This document shows positions 53,801-61,106 of a DNA stretch of 64,000 nucleotides, one piece after another (position 1 is the first letter of the stretch; the number at the start of each line of letters is the position of its first letter). The stretch spans positions 35,794,145-35,858,144 of the forward strand of contig CM019707.1 of NCBI GenBank assembly GCA_009760885.1, written 5' to 3'. The translations under genes were made by a program, and so were the position numbers. The DNA comes from Achatina immaculata. Its lineage: Eukaryota > Mollusca > Gastropoda > Stylommatophora > Achatinidae. Under the pieces are notes generated by a model, which did not search any database, was not told the origin of the DNA, and saw only the letters and a program-made list of their open reading frames with translations.

Positions 53801-56800
53801 TTACCAGTCATATGGGCTATCAATCACTAGCAGCATGTACACAACACACATATAGTACAACATTAGCAGCATATACACAACACACATATAGTACAACACT
53901 AACAGCATGTACACAACACACATATAGTACAACATTAGCAGCATATACACAACACACATATAGTACAACATTAGCAGCATATACACAACACACATATAGT
54001 ACAACACTAACAGCATGTACACAACACACATATAGTACAACATTAGCAGCATGTACACAACACACATATAGTACAACATTAGCAGCATATACACAACACA
54101 CATACAGTACAACACTAACAGCATGTACACAACATCCATGTAGTACAACACTAACAGCATGTACACAACATCCATGTAGTGCAACACTAACAGCATGTAC
54201 ACAACATCCATGTAGTGCAACACTAACAGCATGTACACAACACACATATAGTACAACACTAACTTCATGTACACAACACACATATAATCCAACACTAACT
54301 TCATGTACACAACACACATATAGCCCAACACTAACTTCATGTATACAACACACATATAACCCAACACTAACTTCATGTACACAACACACATATAGCCCAA
54401 CACTAACTTCATGTATACAACACACATATAACCCAACACTAACTTCATGTACACAACACACATATAGCCCAACACTAACAAGTTTATGTTTCAGAAACTT
54501 GCTCATCAAATCATACTTAATGAAATGACAGAAAATGGTTTACCTGAGGCAACTTTTCAGAAATAAATATAAAATTACCTGGCATATAAAAATCTTACAC
54601 AAAAATATTTCAACATTAATAAAACTGAGCAGTCATTTCTCTTTTCTGTGCCTTCTTCTTCTTCTTCTATCTCCCTGGAACTGCCAAGCTGGTGTTCTCT
54701 GTGCTTCCACACATTGCTTCCTTAACACTCTCCACTACCAAGCTGGTGTTCTCTGTGCTTCCACAACACACTCCACTACCAAGCTGGTGTTCTCTGTGCT
54801 TCCACAACACACTCCACTACCAAGCTGGTGTTCTCTGTGCTTCCATACATTGCTTCCTTAGCACTCTCCATTATCAAGCTGGTATTCTCTGTGCTTCCAT
54901 ACATTGCTTCCTTAGCACTCTCCACTGCCAAGCTGGTGTTCTCTGTGCTTCCACGCAATGCTTCCTTAGCACTCTCCACTACCAAGCTGGTGTTCTCTGT
55001 GCTTCCACGCAATGCTTCCTTAGCACTCTCCACTATCAAGCTGGTGTTCTCTGTGCTTCCACGCAATGCTTCCTTAGCACTCTCCACTATCAAGCTGGTG
55101 TTCTCTGTGCTTCCACGCAATGCTTCCTTAGCACTCTCCACTGCCAAGCTGGTGTTCTCTGTGCTTCCACGCAATGCTTCCTTAGCACTCTCCACTATCA
55201 AGCTGGTATTCTCTGTGCTTCCACGCAATGCTTCCTTAGCACTCTCCACTATCAAGCTGGTATTCTCTGTGCTTCCACGCAATGCTTCCTTAGCACTCTC
55301 CACTGCCAAGCTGGTATTCTCTGTGCTTCCACGCAATGCTTCCTTAGCACTCTCCACTGCCAAGCTGGTATTCTCTGTGCTTCCACGCAATGCTTCCTTA
55401 GCACTCTCCACTATCAAGCTGGTATTCTCTGTGCTTCCACGCAATGCGTCCTTAGCACTCTCCACTATCAAGCTGGTGTTCTCTGTGCTTCCACGCAATG
55501 CTTCCTTAGCACTCTCCACTATCAAGCTGGTATTCTCTGTGCTTCCACGCAATGCTTCCTTAGCACTCTCCACTGCCAAGCTGGTGTTCTCTGTGCTTCC
55601 ACGCAATGCTTCCTTAGCACTCTCCACTGCCAAGCTGGTGTTCTCTGTGCTTCCACGCAATGCTTCCTTAGCACTCTCCACTGCCAAGCTGGTGTTCTCT
55701 GTGCTTCCACGCAATGCTTCCTTAGCACTCTCCACTGCCAAGCTGGTGTTCTCTGTGCTTCCACGCAATGCTTCCTTAGCACTCTCCACTGCCAAGCTGG
55801 TGTTCTCTGTGCTTCCACGCAATGCTTCCTTAGCACTCTCCACTGCCAAGCTGGTGTTCTCTGTGCTTCCACGCAATGCTTCCTTAGCACTCTCCACTGC
55901 CAAGCTGGTGTCTCTGTGCTTCCACGCAATGCTTCCTTAGCACTCTCCACTGCCAAGCTGGTGTTCTCTGTGCTTCCACGCAATGCTTCCTTAGCACTCT
56001 CCACTGCCAAGCTGGTGTTCTCTGTGCTTCCACGCAATGCTTCCTTAGCACTCTCCACTGCCAAGCTGGTGTTCTCTGTGCTTCCACGCAATGCTTCCTT
56101 AGCACTCTCCACTGCCAAGCTGGTGTTCTCTGTGCTTCCACGCAATGCTTCCTTAGCACTCTCCACTGCCAAGCTGGTGTTCTCTGTGCTTCCACGCAAT
56201 GCTTCCTTAGCACTCTCCACTGCCAAGCTGGTGTTCTCTGTGCTTCCACGCAATGCTTCCTTAGCACTCTCCACTGCCAAGCTGGTGTTCTCTGTGCTTC
56301 CACGCAATGCTTCCTTAGCACTCTCCACTGCCAAGCTGGTGTTCTCTGTGCTTCCACGCAATGCTTCCTTAGCACTCTCCACTGCCAAGCTGGTGTTCTC
56401 TGTGCTTCCACGCAATGCTTCCTTAGCACTCTCCACTGCCAAGCTGGTGTTCTCTGTGCTTCCACGCAATGCTTCCTTAGCACTCTCCACTGCCAAGCTG
56501 GTGTTCTCTGTGCTTCCACGCAATGCTTCCTTAGCACTCTCCACTGCCAAGCTGGTGTTCTCTGTGCTTCCACGCAATGCTTCCTTAGCACTCTCCACTG
56601 CCAAGCTGGTGTTCTCTGTGCTTCCACGCAATGCTTCCTTAGCACTCTCCACTGCCAAGCTGGTGTCTCTGTGCTTCCACGCAATGCTTCCTTAGCACTC
56701 TCCACTGCCAAGCTGGTGTTCTCTGTGCTTCCACGCAATGCTTCCTTAGCACTCTCCACTGCCAAGCTGGTGTTCTCTGTGCTTCCACGCAATGCTTCCT

Positions 56801-59572
56801 TAGCACTCTCCACTGCCAAGCTGGTGTTCTCTGTGCTTCCACGCAATGCTTCCTTAGCACTCTCCACTGCCAAGCTGGTGTTCTCTGTGCTTCCACGCAA
56901 TGCTTCCTTAGCACTCTCCACTGCCAAGCTGGTGTTCTCTGTGCTTCCACGCAATGCTTCCTTAGCACTCTCCACTGCCAAGCTGGTGTTCTCTGTGCTT
57001 CCACGCAATGCTTCCTTAGCACTCTCCACTGCCAAGCTGGTGTTCTCTGTGCTTCCACGCAATGCTTCCTTAGCACTCTCCACTGCCAAGCTGGTGTTCT
57101 CTGTGCTTCCACGCAATGCTTCCTTAGCACTCTCCACTGCCAAGCTGGTGTTCTCTGTGCTTCCACGCAATGCTTCCTTAGCACTCTCCACTGCCAAGCT
57201 GGTGTTCTCTGTGCTTCCACGCAATGCTTCCTTAGCACTCTCCACTGCCAAGCTGGTGTTCTCTGTGCTTCCACGCAATGCTTCCTTAGCACTCTCCACT
57301 GCCAAGCTGGTGTTCTCTGTGCTTCCACGCAATGCTTCCTTAGCACTCTCCACTGCCAAGCTGGTGTTCTCTGTGCTTCCACGCAATGCTTCCTTAGCAC
57401 TCTCCACTGCCAAGCTGGTGTTCTCTGTGCTTCCACGCAATGCTTCCTTAGCACTCTCCACTGCCATGGAGACTTTGGCAATCCATGCCATGTTAGCCAG
57501 GCTAGGCCTGTTACTGGGGGTAGCAACGGAGAAGGTGAGGCAGGGTCTTGGTCAGATGCGGGTTGCTGATTGACAAACAGCATCTTTGCCCCCTTTTCTG
57601 TGTTTATTTGTCTAAATTTCTCATCAATGACGAAGACATGTGCAAAAATGGTAAACATAATCTTTAAGGATGTTTGTTACATTTTCTTCTCTTTCCCAAT
57701 TTTACTGCATTATCATTGTAACTTTTATGTTTTAAACTTTTATTACATTTTCTTCTCTTTCCCAATTTTACTGCATTATCATTGTAACTTTTATGTTTTA
57801 AACTTTTATTACATTTTCTTCTCTTTCCCAATTTTACTGCATTATCATTGTAACTTTTATGTTTTAAACTTTTATTACATTTTCTTCTCTTTCCCAATTT
57901 TACTGCATTATCATTGTAACTTTTATGTTTTAAACTTCAACATGAAAGAAAAATGGGATGTTCACACACAACTGTGTGCCCTGTACATGAGAATACTGCT
58001 TGGATGATAGCAGGTGAATGCGGGGAAAGGGTGTTTACTTACTGTGTTCTCATTGGCTGTTGCTTCCTTCAGTAGCTTGTCCTAAAACCCAATAAGGCAT
58101 ATGAAGACATGAAGATAGGTCTGGCCAGTTCAAGTCAAAAGCCAAGATATCTGAAGTGCTAGATGCCGAGTTAAGTTGTCCAATAACTTACTAAGCACGA
58201 AGGTTTTATATGCCAATATTAAAGTATTATGATACTTCTATCACACAGAACATATCTTTGTAAAGTAATCTTATTTAAAATAATTTTGTGCCTACTGTCA
58301 GCCATCTGTGCTCTGCTGTCAGGAATTTGTCACTCTGAGCTATATCAAAAGCTAAAAACTGCTATCACAAAACTTCCTAGAAAAACCACAGCTGGAGATA
58401 TTCTTGGTGAGATTTTTGTTTAGTTCTAGAGCAGGTTCCAAGTTAACCCTTTCTAAGACATTTTGTAAAATTAAGATACAAGACTGCAAAATCCACATTT
58501 TTCACAATTTCATTTTCAAATTTTGTTTTCTGGATTTTTTTCTTTTCAAATTTGTTCTATTTCTTTTTTATCCAAACTGGAAATATGAAGTCTTTAAATG
58601 AGAAGTCTATTAATGTGAAGTATATAAATGTGAAGCCTATAAATGTGAAGTCTATAAATGATAACAGTATGAAATCACTTCACATGAACTTATATGAACA
58701 ACTATTTTTGTTCATGTATCAGTTAACAAAGACCCATTTTTGACAAGATTAACACGCACAAGAAAACTGGGGACACGTGATAAGATATCACAAATTTGTC
58801 TGTATAAGAAAACTGGGATGCAGGATGAGACATCACAAACTTATCTGTATTAAAAAAACTGTGACACAGGATGAGACATCACATATTGGTTTGTATAAGA
58901 GAACTGTGACACAGGATCGACAGCATAAGCTGGCTTGTATGACAAAAAAAAAAAACACACACACAACACAAGCTTGTCTGTATAAGATGAAACAGTACAA
59001 GTCAGCCTGTATTAAAAAAACTTCTGGCACAAATCAAGAGAGCACCAGAACATGTTTTGTAAAATGCAGCTTTACAACAAATCACAGACAGCCATGATGA
59101 AACACAACTATATAAAAAAAAAAAGATACAACTTCGCCGTGACAACGTGCCATCCTTTCCTCTTGACAGAGACTGAGTTTTAAAGTTAAGGATTTCATCA
59201 TGTCATCTCTCTTACATGCAAGTCTATACATTTCTTTTCTCTCCACTCATACATCCCTGAATAATGGCTCTGTTCTTTAAACTTTTCTCTACCACATAAG
59301 TGAAGCGGGAACTTTACGATTATTGCAAGAACGTAACACACTTACAAAGGAGACATGTGTAAAGTGCGTGCTATGGTCAAACAGCTGCATCAATATGTCA
59401 AAGTTATGTACGATGACTGAAATTATTGCTGCACTATTACAGGATATCATGTGATTAAACCAGCCAATAGCATCACCTGCTTCAGCCGCTTTTCTTTCTC
59501 TACTTGATCTTTTCCCGCCTGCTCTTCTTTCTCTTTGCGTTGTAGCTCTTCCCATTCCTCCTTGATTTTTCT
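41298..59572 (-). CDS. ZRSR2: ZRSR2-like U2AF35-related splicing factor gene (3' part)
   Basis: Gene-level entry for seven exons: 59572-59477, 58081-58043, 51166-51063, 50136-50030, 46522-46360, 43933-43824 and 42526-41298. They sum to 1848 nt and join in consistent phase. ZRSR2 recognises the 3' splice site, chiefly of minor (U12-type) introns, in the nucleus. Segment order from the window's first codon is: charged helix (KIKEEWEELQRKEKEEQ), zinc finger 1 (C66-x8-C-x5-C-x3-H85), a UHM-type RRM with RNP1-like RGNVYIQYKR, zinc finger 2 (C-x7-C-x5-C-x3-H, ICG...FLHVFRNP) and a long RS tail. The N-terminus and promoter lie beyond 64000 or are unrecognised. All introns have GT-AG ends. A ZRSR1/U2AF1-type paralogue is less likely because of the N-terminal charged region. 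Confidence 0.93.
41475..42195 (-). repeat. Coding minisatellite, 45 bp (42 bp) x 16, in RS domain
   Basis: Plus-strand unit gatctagattttgacctgtt plus gtaggatttggatactctatttggt. Two units near the C-terminal end lack one Asn codon (42 bp). Substitutions mostly interchange Asn/Lys and Ser/Arg-compatible codons, keeping SR and SP pairs that SR-protein kinases use. Confidence 0.93.
42556..42890. repeat. Minisatellite, 33 bp x 10, essentially perfect
   Basis: Unit atgcatcaaaaataccagca plus gtaacaatgttac. It starts only ~30 bp upstream of the last ZRSR2-like exon's acceptor, so the branch site is likely inside or beside it. Open frames follow the 33-bp period. Confidence 0.96.
42943..43048. repeat. 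Minisatellite, 27 bp x 4
   Basis: Unit acccaacattcctgtcaaat plus gatttgct. Confidence 0.93.
43060..43280. repeat. Minisatellite, 55 bp x 4
   Basis: Unit contains aaagccatactataatgtaa and caaactctctgcacctgtca. Confidence 0.93.
43281..43823. other. ZRSR2-like intron, nothing recognised
   Basis: G-run at ~43358-43366. No other supported feature. Confidence 0.5.
43824..43933 (-). CDS. ZRSR2: ZRSR2-like exon: end of UHM, start of zinc finger 2
   Basis: Acceptor tatataccacag and donor gtaggt. 110 nt; the first base completes Arg (AG|A) and the last base starts Gly (G|GT). It reads ESSAKKAYEKFNARWYGGRQ then LTCIFVNISSWKAAICG, matching the conserved FNGRWYAGRQL-x-C-x-F ... ICG of ZRSR2/U2AF1. Confidence 0.92.
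43965..44640. repeat. Minisatellite, 44 bp x 15
   Basis: Unit gattattggctcactcgtta plus ctatgtgacaacaacttactcttt. It begins ~30 bp upstream of the acceptor for the exon at 43933. Confidence 0.94.
44805..45205. repeat. Minisatellite, 49 bp x 8
   Basis: Unit atgttgttctcctgatatat plus ctacctgtaattccaaactctggcaggta. Confidence 0.95.
45290..45450. repeat. Minisatellite, ~51 bp x 3
   Basis: Unit contains ggctccaccaccataaagaa and aatcagtcatacactactga. Confidence 0.88.
45690..46380 (-). repeat. ZRSR2: 42-bp minisatellite made from the exon end and splice donor
   Basis: About 16 units. On the - strand each unit reads through GNVYIQ[YC]KR codons, then gtatgaagt...tactgtggg. The unit next to the gene is the true 3' end of the ZRSR2-like exon (GNVYIQYKR|gtatga at 46360). 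Units further into the intron repeat exon end plus donor at exact 42-bp steps (46318, 46276, 46234, 46192). The most distant units are more degraded (for example gtacca variants near 45730). Confidence 0.93.
46360..46522 (-). CDS. ZRSR2: ZRSR2-like exon: UHM/RRM core
   Basis: Acceptor ttctgtcaccag; 163 nt. The first two bases complete Asp. It reads ISLEYDDIELYQSFREFYTD, IVPEFKTAGTIVQVKVCCNY and EPHLRGNVYIQYKR, a close match to the ZRSR2 pattern (EE-x-Y-Q-x-F-x-D-F-Y-x-D-V-L-P-E-F-K ... EPHLRGNVYVQY). The end is set by phase: AG plus A of the next exon gives Arg. The frame stays open past the donor for five 42-bp repeat units, to a stop at ~46143. Confidence 0.94.
46626..47895 (+). mobile_element. 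Mariner M3 (1270 bp), in ZRSR2-like intron
   Basis: Terminal inverted repeats gggtgattgataagttctc (left) and its complement gagaacttatcaatcact (right), both flanked by TA (46624-46625 and 47896-47897). It is a different mariner lineage from M1/M2 by both ends and protein. Orientation is opposite to the host gene. Confidence 0.94.
46762..47829 (+). pseudogene. Mariner M3 transposase, one frameshift
   Basis: A DDE/D transposase that cuts and pastes the element. The N-terminal domain (MDKIYHREVIRYLCIKGL, then EESAPSYSTVKKWAAQFK HTH) is followed by the linker STRWVPKLLGADHKRQRL. The catalytic triad is intact: TMDETWVRNF, IFHQDNGPVH and PPYSPDLTPSDYY, with 34 residues between the second and third Asp. 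The frame breaks near 47650 (SDYYPFC then stop). The remaining C-terminus (KLKKELSGCKFASYDDVIH ... VEK, stop at 47829) is open in another frame. Length would be ~350 residues, normal for mariner. Confidence 0.92.
48010..48170. repeat. Minisatellite, 38 bp x 4
   Basis: Unit gtatctgaatgagggacagc plus acaaactgattaaaacaa. Confidence 0.94.
48183..48450. repeat. Minisatellite, 24 bp x 11
   Basis: Unit aaaatctctgtgaacatgta plus catc. Confidence 0.95.
48451..48809. other. ZRSR2-like intron, nothing recognised
   Basis: A-rich spacer without supported feature. Confidence 0.5.
48810..49990. repeat. Minisatellite, 34/37 bp x ~33
   Basis: Unit gatgtatacatgacaagtta plus caccaacatgttat. A second form has tactaacaacatg (+3 bp). 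The forms are interspersed in recurring blocks. It ends ~40 bp from the donor of the exon at 50030. Confidence 0.94.
50030..50136 (-). CDS. ZRSR2: ZRSR2-like exon: end of zinc finger 1, linker to UHM
   Basis: Acceptor cctcatttcag; donor gtaaat; 107 nt. The first base completes His (CA|T). It reads CSRFHDYPEVSTTILIPNMF then SNFELEQSIVDNIDT. This supplies the last Cys and His of zinc finger 1 and the first UHM strand, matching CSRKHNFP...LLIKSMFTTFGMEQ of relatives. Confidence 0.92.
50137..51062. other. ZRSR2-like intron with simple repeats
   Basis: Contains two ~35-bp CACATGCACA-type repeats (50640-50700), a C-run followed by (CA)n and (GA)n (50754-50822), and a poly-A stretch at ~50920. No exon. 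Confidence 0.6.
51063..51166 (-). CDS. ZRSR2: ZRSR2-like exon: zinc finger 1
   Basis: Acceptor tgacataaaag; donor gtgagt; 104 nt starting in phase 0. It reads DAWHNPFGPVQRVKDRQVE then HCPFFKKTAACRFGD, with the first two cysteines of the C-x8-C-x5-C-x3-H finger. The WHNP motif just before the finger is typical of the ZRSR2 family. Confidence 0.93.
51545..51735. repeat. Minisatellite, 42 bp x ~4
   Basis: Unit agacacacagacacaaacat plus gagctaaatcagacaacaacag. It is also present at 52784-52905 in the duplicated block. Confidence 0.92.
51820..52012. repeat. Minisatellite, 52 bp x 4
   Basis: Unit contains caaatcacagcataaacaat and gaggcaacacttcacagcag. Copy at 52980-53185. Confidence 0.94.
52065..52490. 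repeat. Minisatellite, 73 bp x 6
   Basis: Unit contains aacttcacaagagggtgatg and gaaagcatttaattccagcc. The copy at 53235-53735 has seven units. Confidence 0.94.
52590..52785. repeat. Minisatellite, 36 bp x 5
   Basis: Unit cagcatatacacaacacaca plus tatagtacaacattag. The junction with the following 42-bp array falls inside a shared acaacacaaacatgag stretch. Confidence 0.93.
52789..54030. repeat. 1.24-kb tandem duplication, copy 2
   Basis: Repeats the four-array block. Its terminal 36-bp array has then expanded much further than in copy 1. Confidence 0.9.
53820..54480. repeat. Minisatellite, 36 bp x 18
   Basis: Same unit as 52590-52785, with three sub-blocks: tatagtacaacatta, catgtagtgcaacac and cataacccaacactaacttc. 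It is open in several frames because 36 is a multiple of three. Confidence 0.94.
54680..57470. repeat. Large minisatellite, 54 bp x ~51
   Basis: Unit tgccaagctggtgttctctg plus tgcttccacgcaatgcttccttagcactctccac. The left third is heterogeneous (tatcaag, tggtattc, ttccatacattg). From ~55560 on units are nearly identical. Long open frames result (up to 667 codons + and 535 codons -; - strand unit [18 protein letters not shown]). There is no flanking coding context, so I treat them as artefacts. Lies in a ZRSR2-like intron. Confidence 0.96.
57485..57575. repeat. Dispersed repeat fragment, second copy
   Basis: Partner of 32640-32780 (gttagccaggctaggcctgt). Directly abuts the right end of the 54-bp array. 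Confidence 0.35.
57665..57940. repeat. Minisatellite, 66 bp x 4, perfect
   Basis: Unit contains ttattacattttcttctctt and actgcattatcattgtaact. Copies are identical as far as I can see. Confidence 0.95.
58043..58081 (-). CDS. ZRSR2: ZRSR2-like micro-sized exon (DKLLKEATANENT)
   Basis: A 39-nt exon, phase 0 on both sides, with acceptor tattgggttttag and donor gtaagt. It encodes DKLLKEATANENT, bridging the charged helix and the WHNP/zinc-finger exon. It is too short to be found by open-frame length. Support is the perfect splice sites and matching phases; sequence homology is weak here. Confidence 0.75.
58082..58585. other. ZRSR2-like intron, nothing recognised
   Basis: AT-rich, no supported feature. 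Confidence 0.5.
58590..58665. repeat. 15-bp repeat x 5
   Basis: Unit gaagtctataaatgt with variants. Confidence 0.8.
58755..59035. repeat. Minisatellite, ~45 bp x 6, divergent
   Basis: Unit contains tctgtataagaaaactg and acacaggatgagacatcac, with many substitutions and an A-run. An older array than its neighbours. Confidence 0.8.
59036..59476. other. ZRSR2-like intron, nothing recognised
   Basis: No supported feature. Confidence 0.5.
59477..59572 (-). CDS. ZRSR2: ZRSR2-like exon: charged N-terminal helix
   Basis: Acceptor ctcatcttttcag; donor gtgatg; 96 nt = 32 codons, phase 0. It reads RKIKEEWEELQRKEKEEQ then AGKDQVEKEKRLKQ. EEWEELQRKEKEE is the signature of the charged region before zinc finger 1 in ZRSR2, probably a long helix. 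Exons upstream of this are not recognisable before 64000. Confidence 0.9.
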
Positions 59573-59624
59573 CTGAAAAGATGAGCACAAAAAGTTTAAA
59601 AATTTATTCTTACTATGTGTTCAA

Positions 59625-60365
59625 GGTGGTGGATGGAATGGGAGAGCGGCCGACAGATAATGTTGGTTATGGTCACCATTCTATGATGGTAGGCAGATGA
59701 TCTCAATGTAGGGACAATGGCTACGATCAATGACTAGTACAGTCACTGCCCGGAAGGAAAGCAATGGTAAACTATCTTCTGGAAATATACCAAGAAACCC
59801 AAACAGCAACATGGAAGGTCAGACAGGAAAAAGATCTGTTGGTGAGGCCCCCAGGCCAGATAGATCTAATTTTAACACTGGGGAAGAGTGTGAGACAGAG
59901 GTCAGTATTAGTAATTGTGAAGACGGACAAAATCCTGATGGTGTTACTAAGGAAAACCCCTGCATCAAACTAAAAAGAGAATGGAAAAACTAATTATGCC
60001 AGCCTGTAAGAACAGCGAAGAGCAAAACTTCTATCTTAATGTGAAGAAAACTAAATTGATGACAACTGACAAAACAAACAAGGCAGCTGATATATGTATC
60101 AGTGAGGAAAAATTGGAAGAAGTGGAGAGTTTTGAATATCTTGGATCACTACTAACTAATAATGGAGATACAATGAGGGAATTAAAAGGTGGACATCTTC
60201 AAAAAGGCTCTTCAGAAAGTAAAACAACTAAAGAATCTGTGGAGAGGAGCAGACAGAACCACAAAAATAAGATTTTTAAGGGCATGCATCTTTCCCAAGG
60301 CAATATATGCCTGTGAGACCTGGACACTTAACAAAACAGCTGAGAAACAAATGAATGATGATGAT
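59625..60365 (+). mobile_element. RTE-like LINE-A fragment, third copy
   Basis: Reads YLNVKKTKLMTT, ISEEKLEEVESFEYLGSLLT and NNGDTMREL, then after a frameshift VKQLKNLWRGADRTTKIRFL and [17 protein letters not shown]. The left part (59640-59830) is probably the same or an attached repeat. Matches 14788-15345 in reverse. Broken; no function. Confidence 0.78.
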
Positions 60366-60414
60366 GTATTCAAGAATTCCATAACAAGAAAATTGAACAC
60401 TGATATAAAAAAAG

Positions 60415-60972
60415 CGATAATGTGGTTGATACTGTACTATGATAATGTGGCTGATAATGTACTGTGATAATGTAGTTGATAATGTACTTTGATAATGTAC
60501 TGTGATAATGTGGTTGATAATGTATTATGATAATGTGGTTGATAATGTACTGTGATAATGTGGTTGACAATGTACTGTGATAATGTGTTTGATAATGTAC
60601 TGTGATAATGTGGTTGATAATATGGTTGATAATGTGGTTGATAGTGTGCTGTGATAATGTGGTTGATAATGTACTGTGATAGTGTGGTTGATAATGTATT
60701 GTGATAATGAGGTTGATAATATGGTTGATAATGTACTGTGATAATGTGGGTGATAATGTACTGTGATAATGTGGTTGATAATGTACTGTGATAATGTGGG
60801 TGATAATGTACTGTGATAATGTGGGTGATAATGTACTGTGATAATATGGTTGATAATGTACTGTGATAATGTGGGTGATAATGTACTGTGATAATGTACT
60901 GTGATAATGTGGTTAATAATGTACTGTGATAATGTGGTTAATAATGTACTGTGATAATGTGGTTGATAATGT
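60415..60972. repeat. Minisatellite, ~25 bp x ~22
   Basis: Unit gataatgtactgtgataatg plus tggtt. Inner repeats of gataatg cause register changes. Confidence 0.93.
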
Positions 60973-61106
60973 ATATCACTCATGTTCACCATCTTAATGT
61001 TTTTATTTATATCCATCCCACTGTGAAAATTGTATGGACACCAAATAAAAACAGTGGGAAAACTTTATCTTCAAATAAAAGTGGGGAAAGTTCATCTTCA
61101 CATGAT

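Noticed and set aside
54692..57658. Very long open frames (up to 667 codons) on both strands, with protein-like repeats such as [18 protein letters not shown]
   Set aside because: The unit is 54 bp, so any frame without a stop in one unit stays open throughout. It is open in several frames on both strands, lies in an intron, and has no flanking coding sequence or promoter.
41298..59572. Possible U12-type introns in the ZRSR2-like gene
   Set aside because: All donors seen (gtgatg, gtaagt, gtgagt, gtaaat, gtatga, gtaggt) lack the AT/GTATCCTT consensus, so they look like ordinary major-class introns.
60370..61016. Histidine/tyrosine-rich - strand frame (YHSTLSTTLS repeats)
   Set aside because: 25-bp minisatellite read through by chance; no supporting context.
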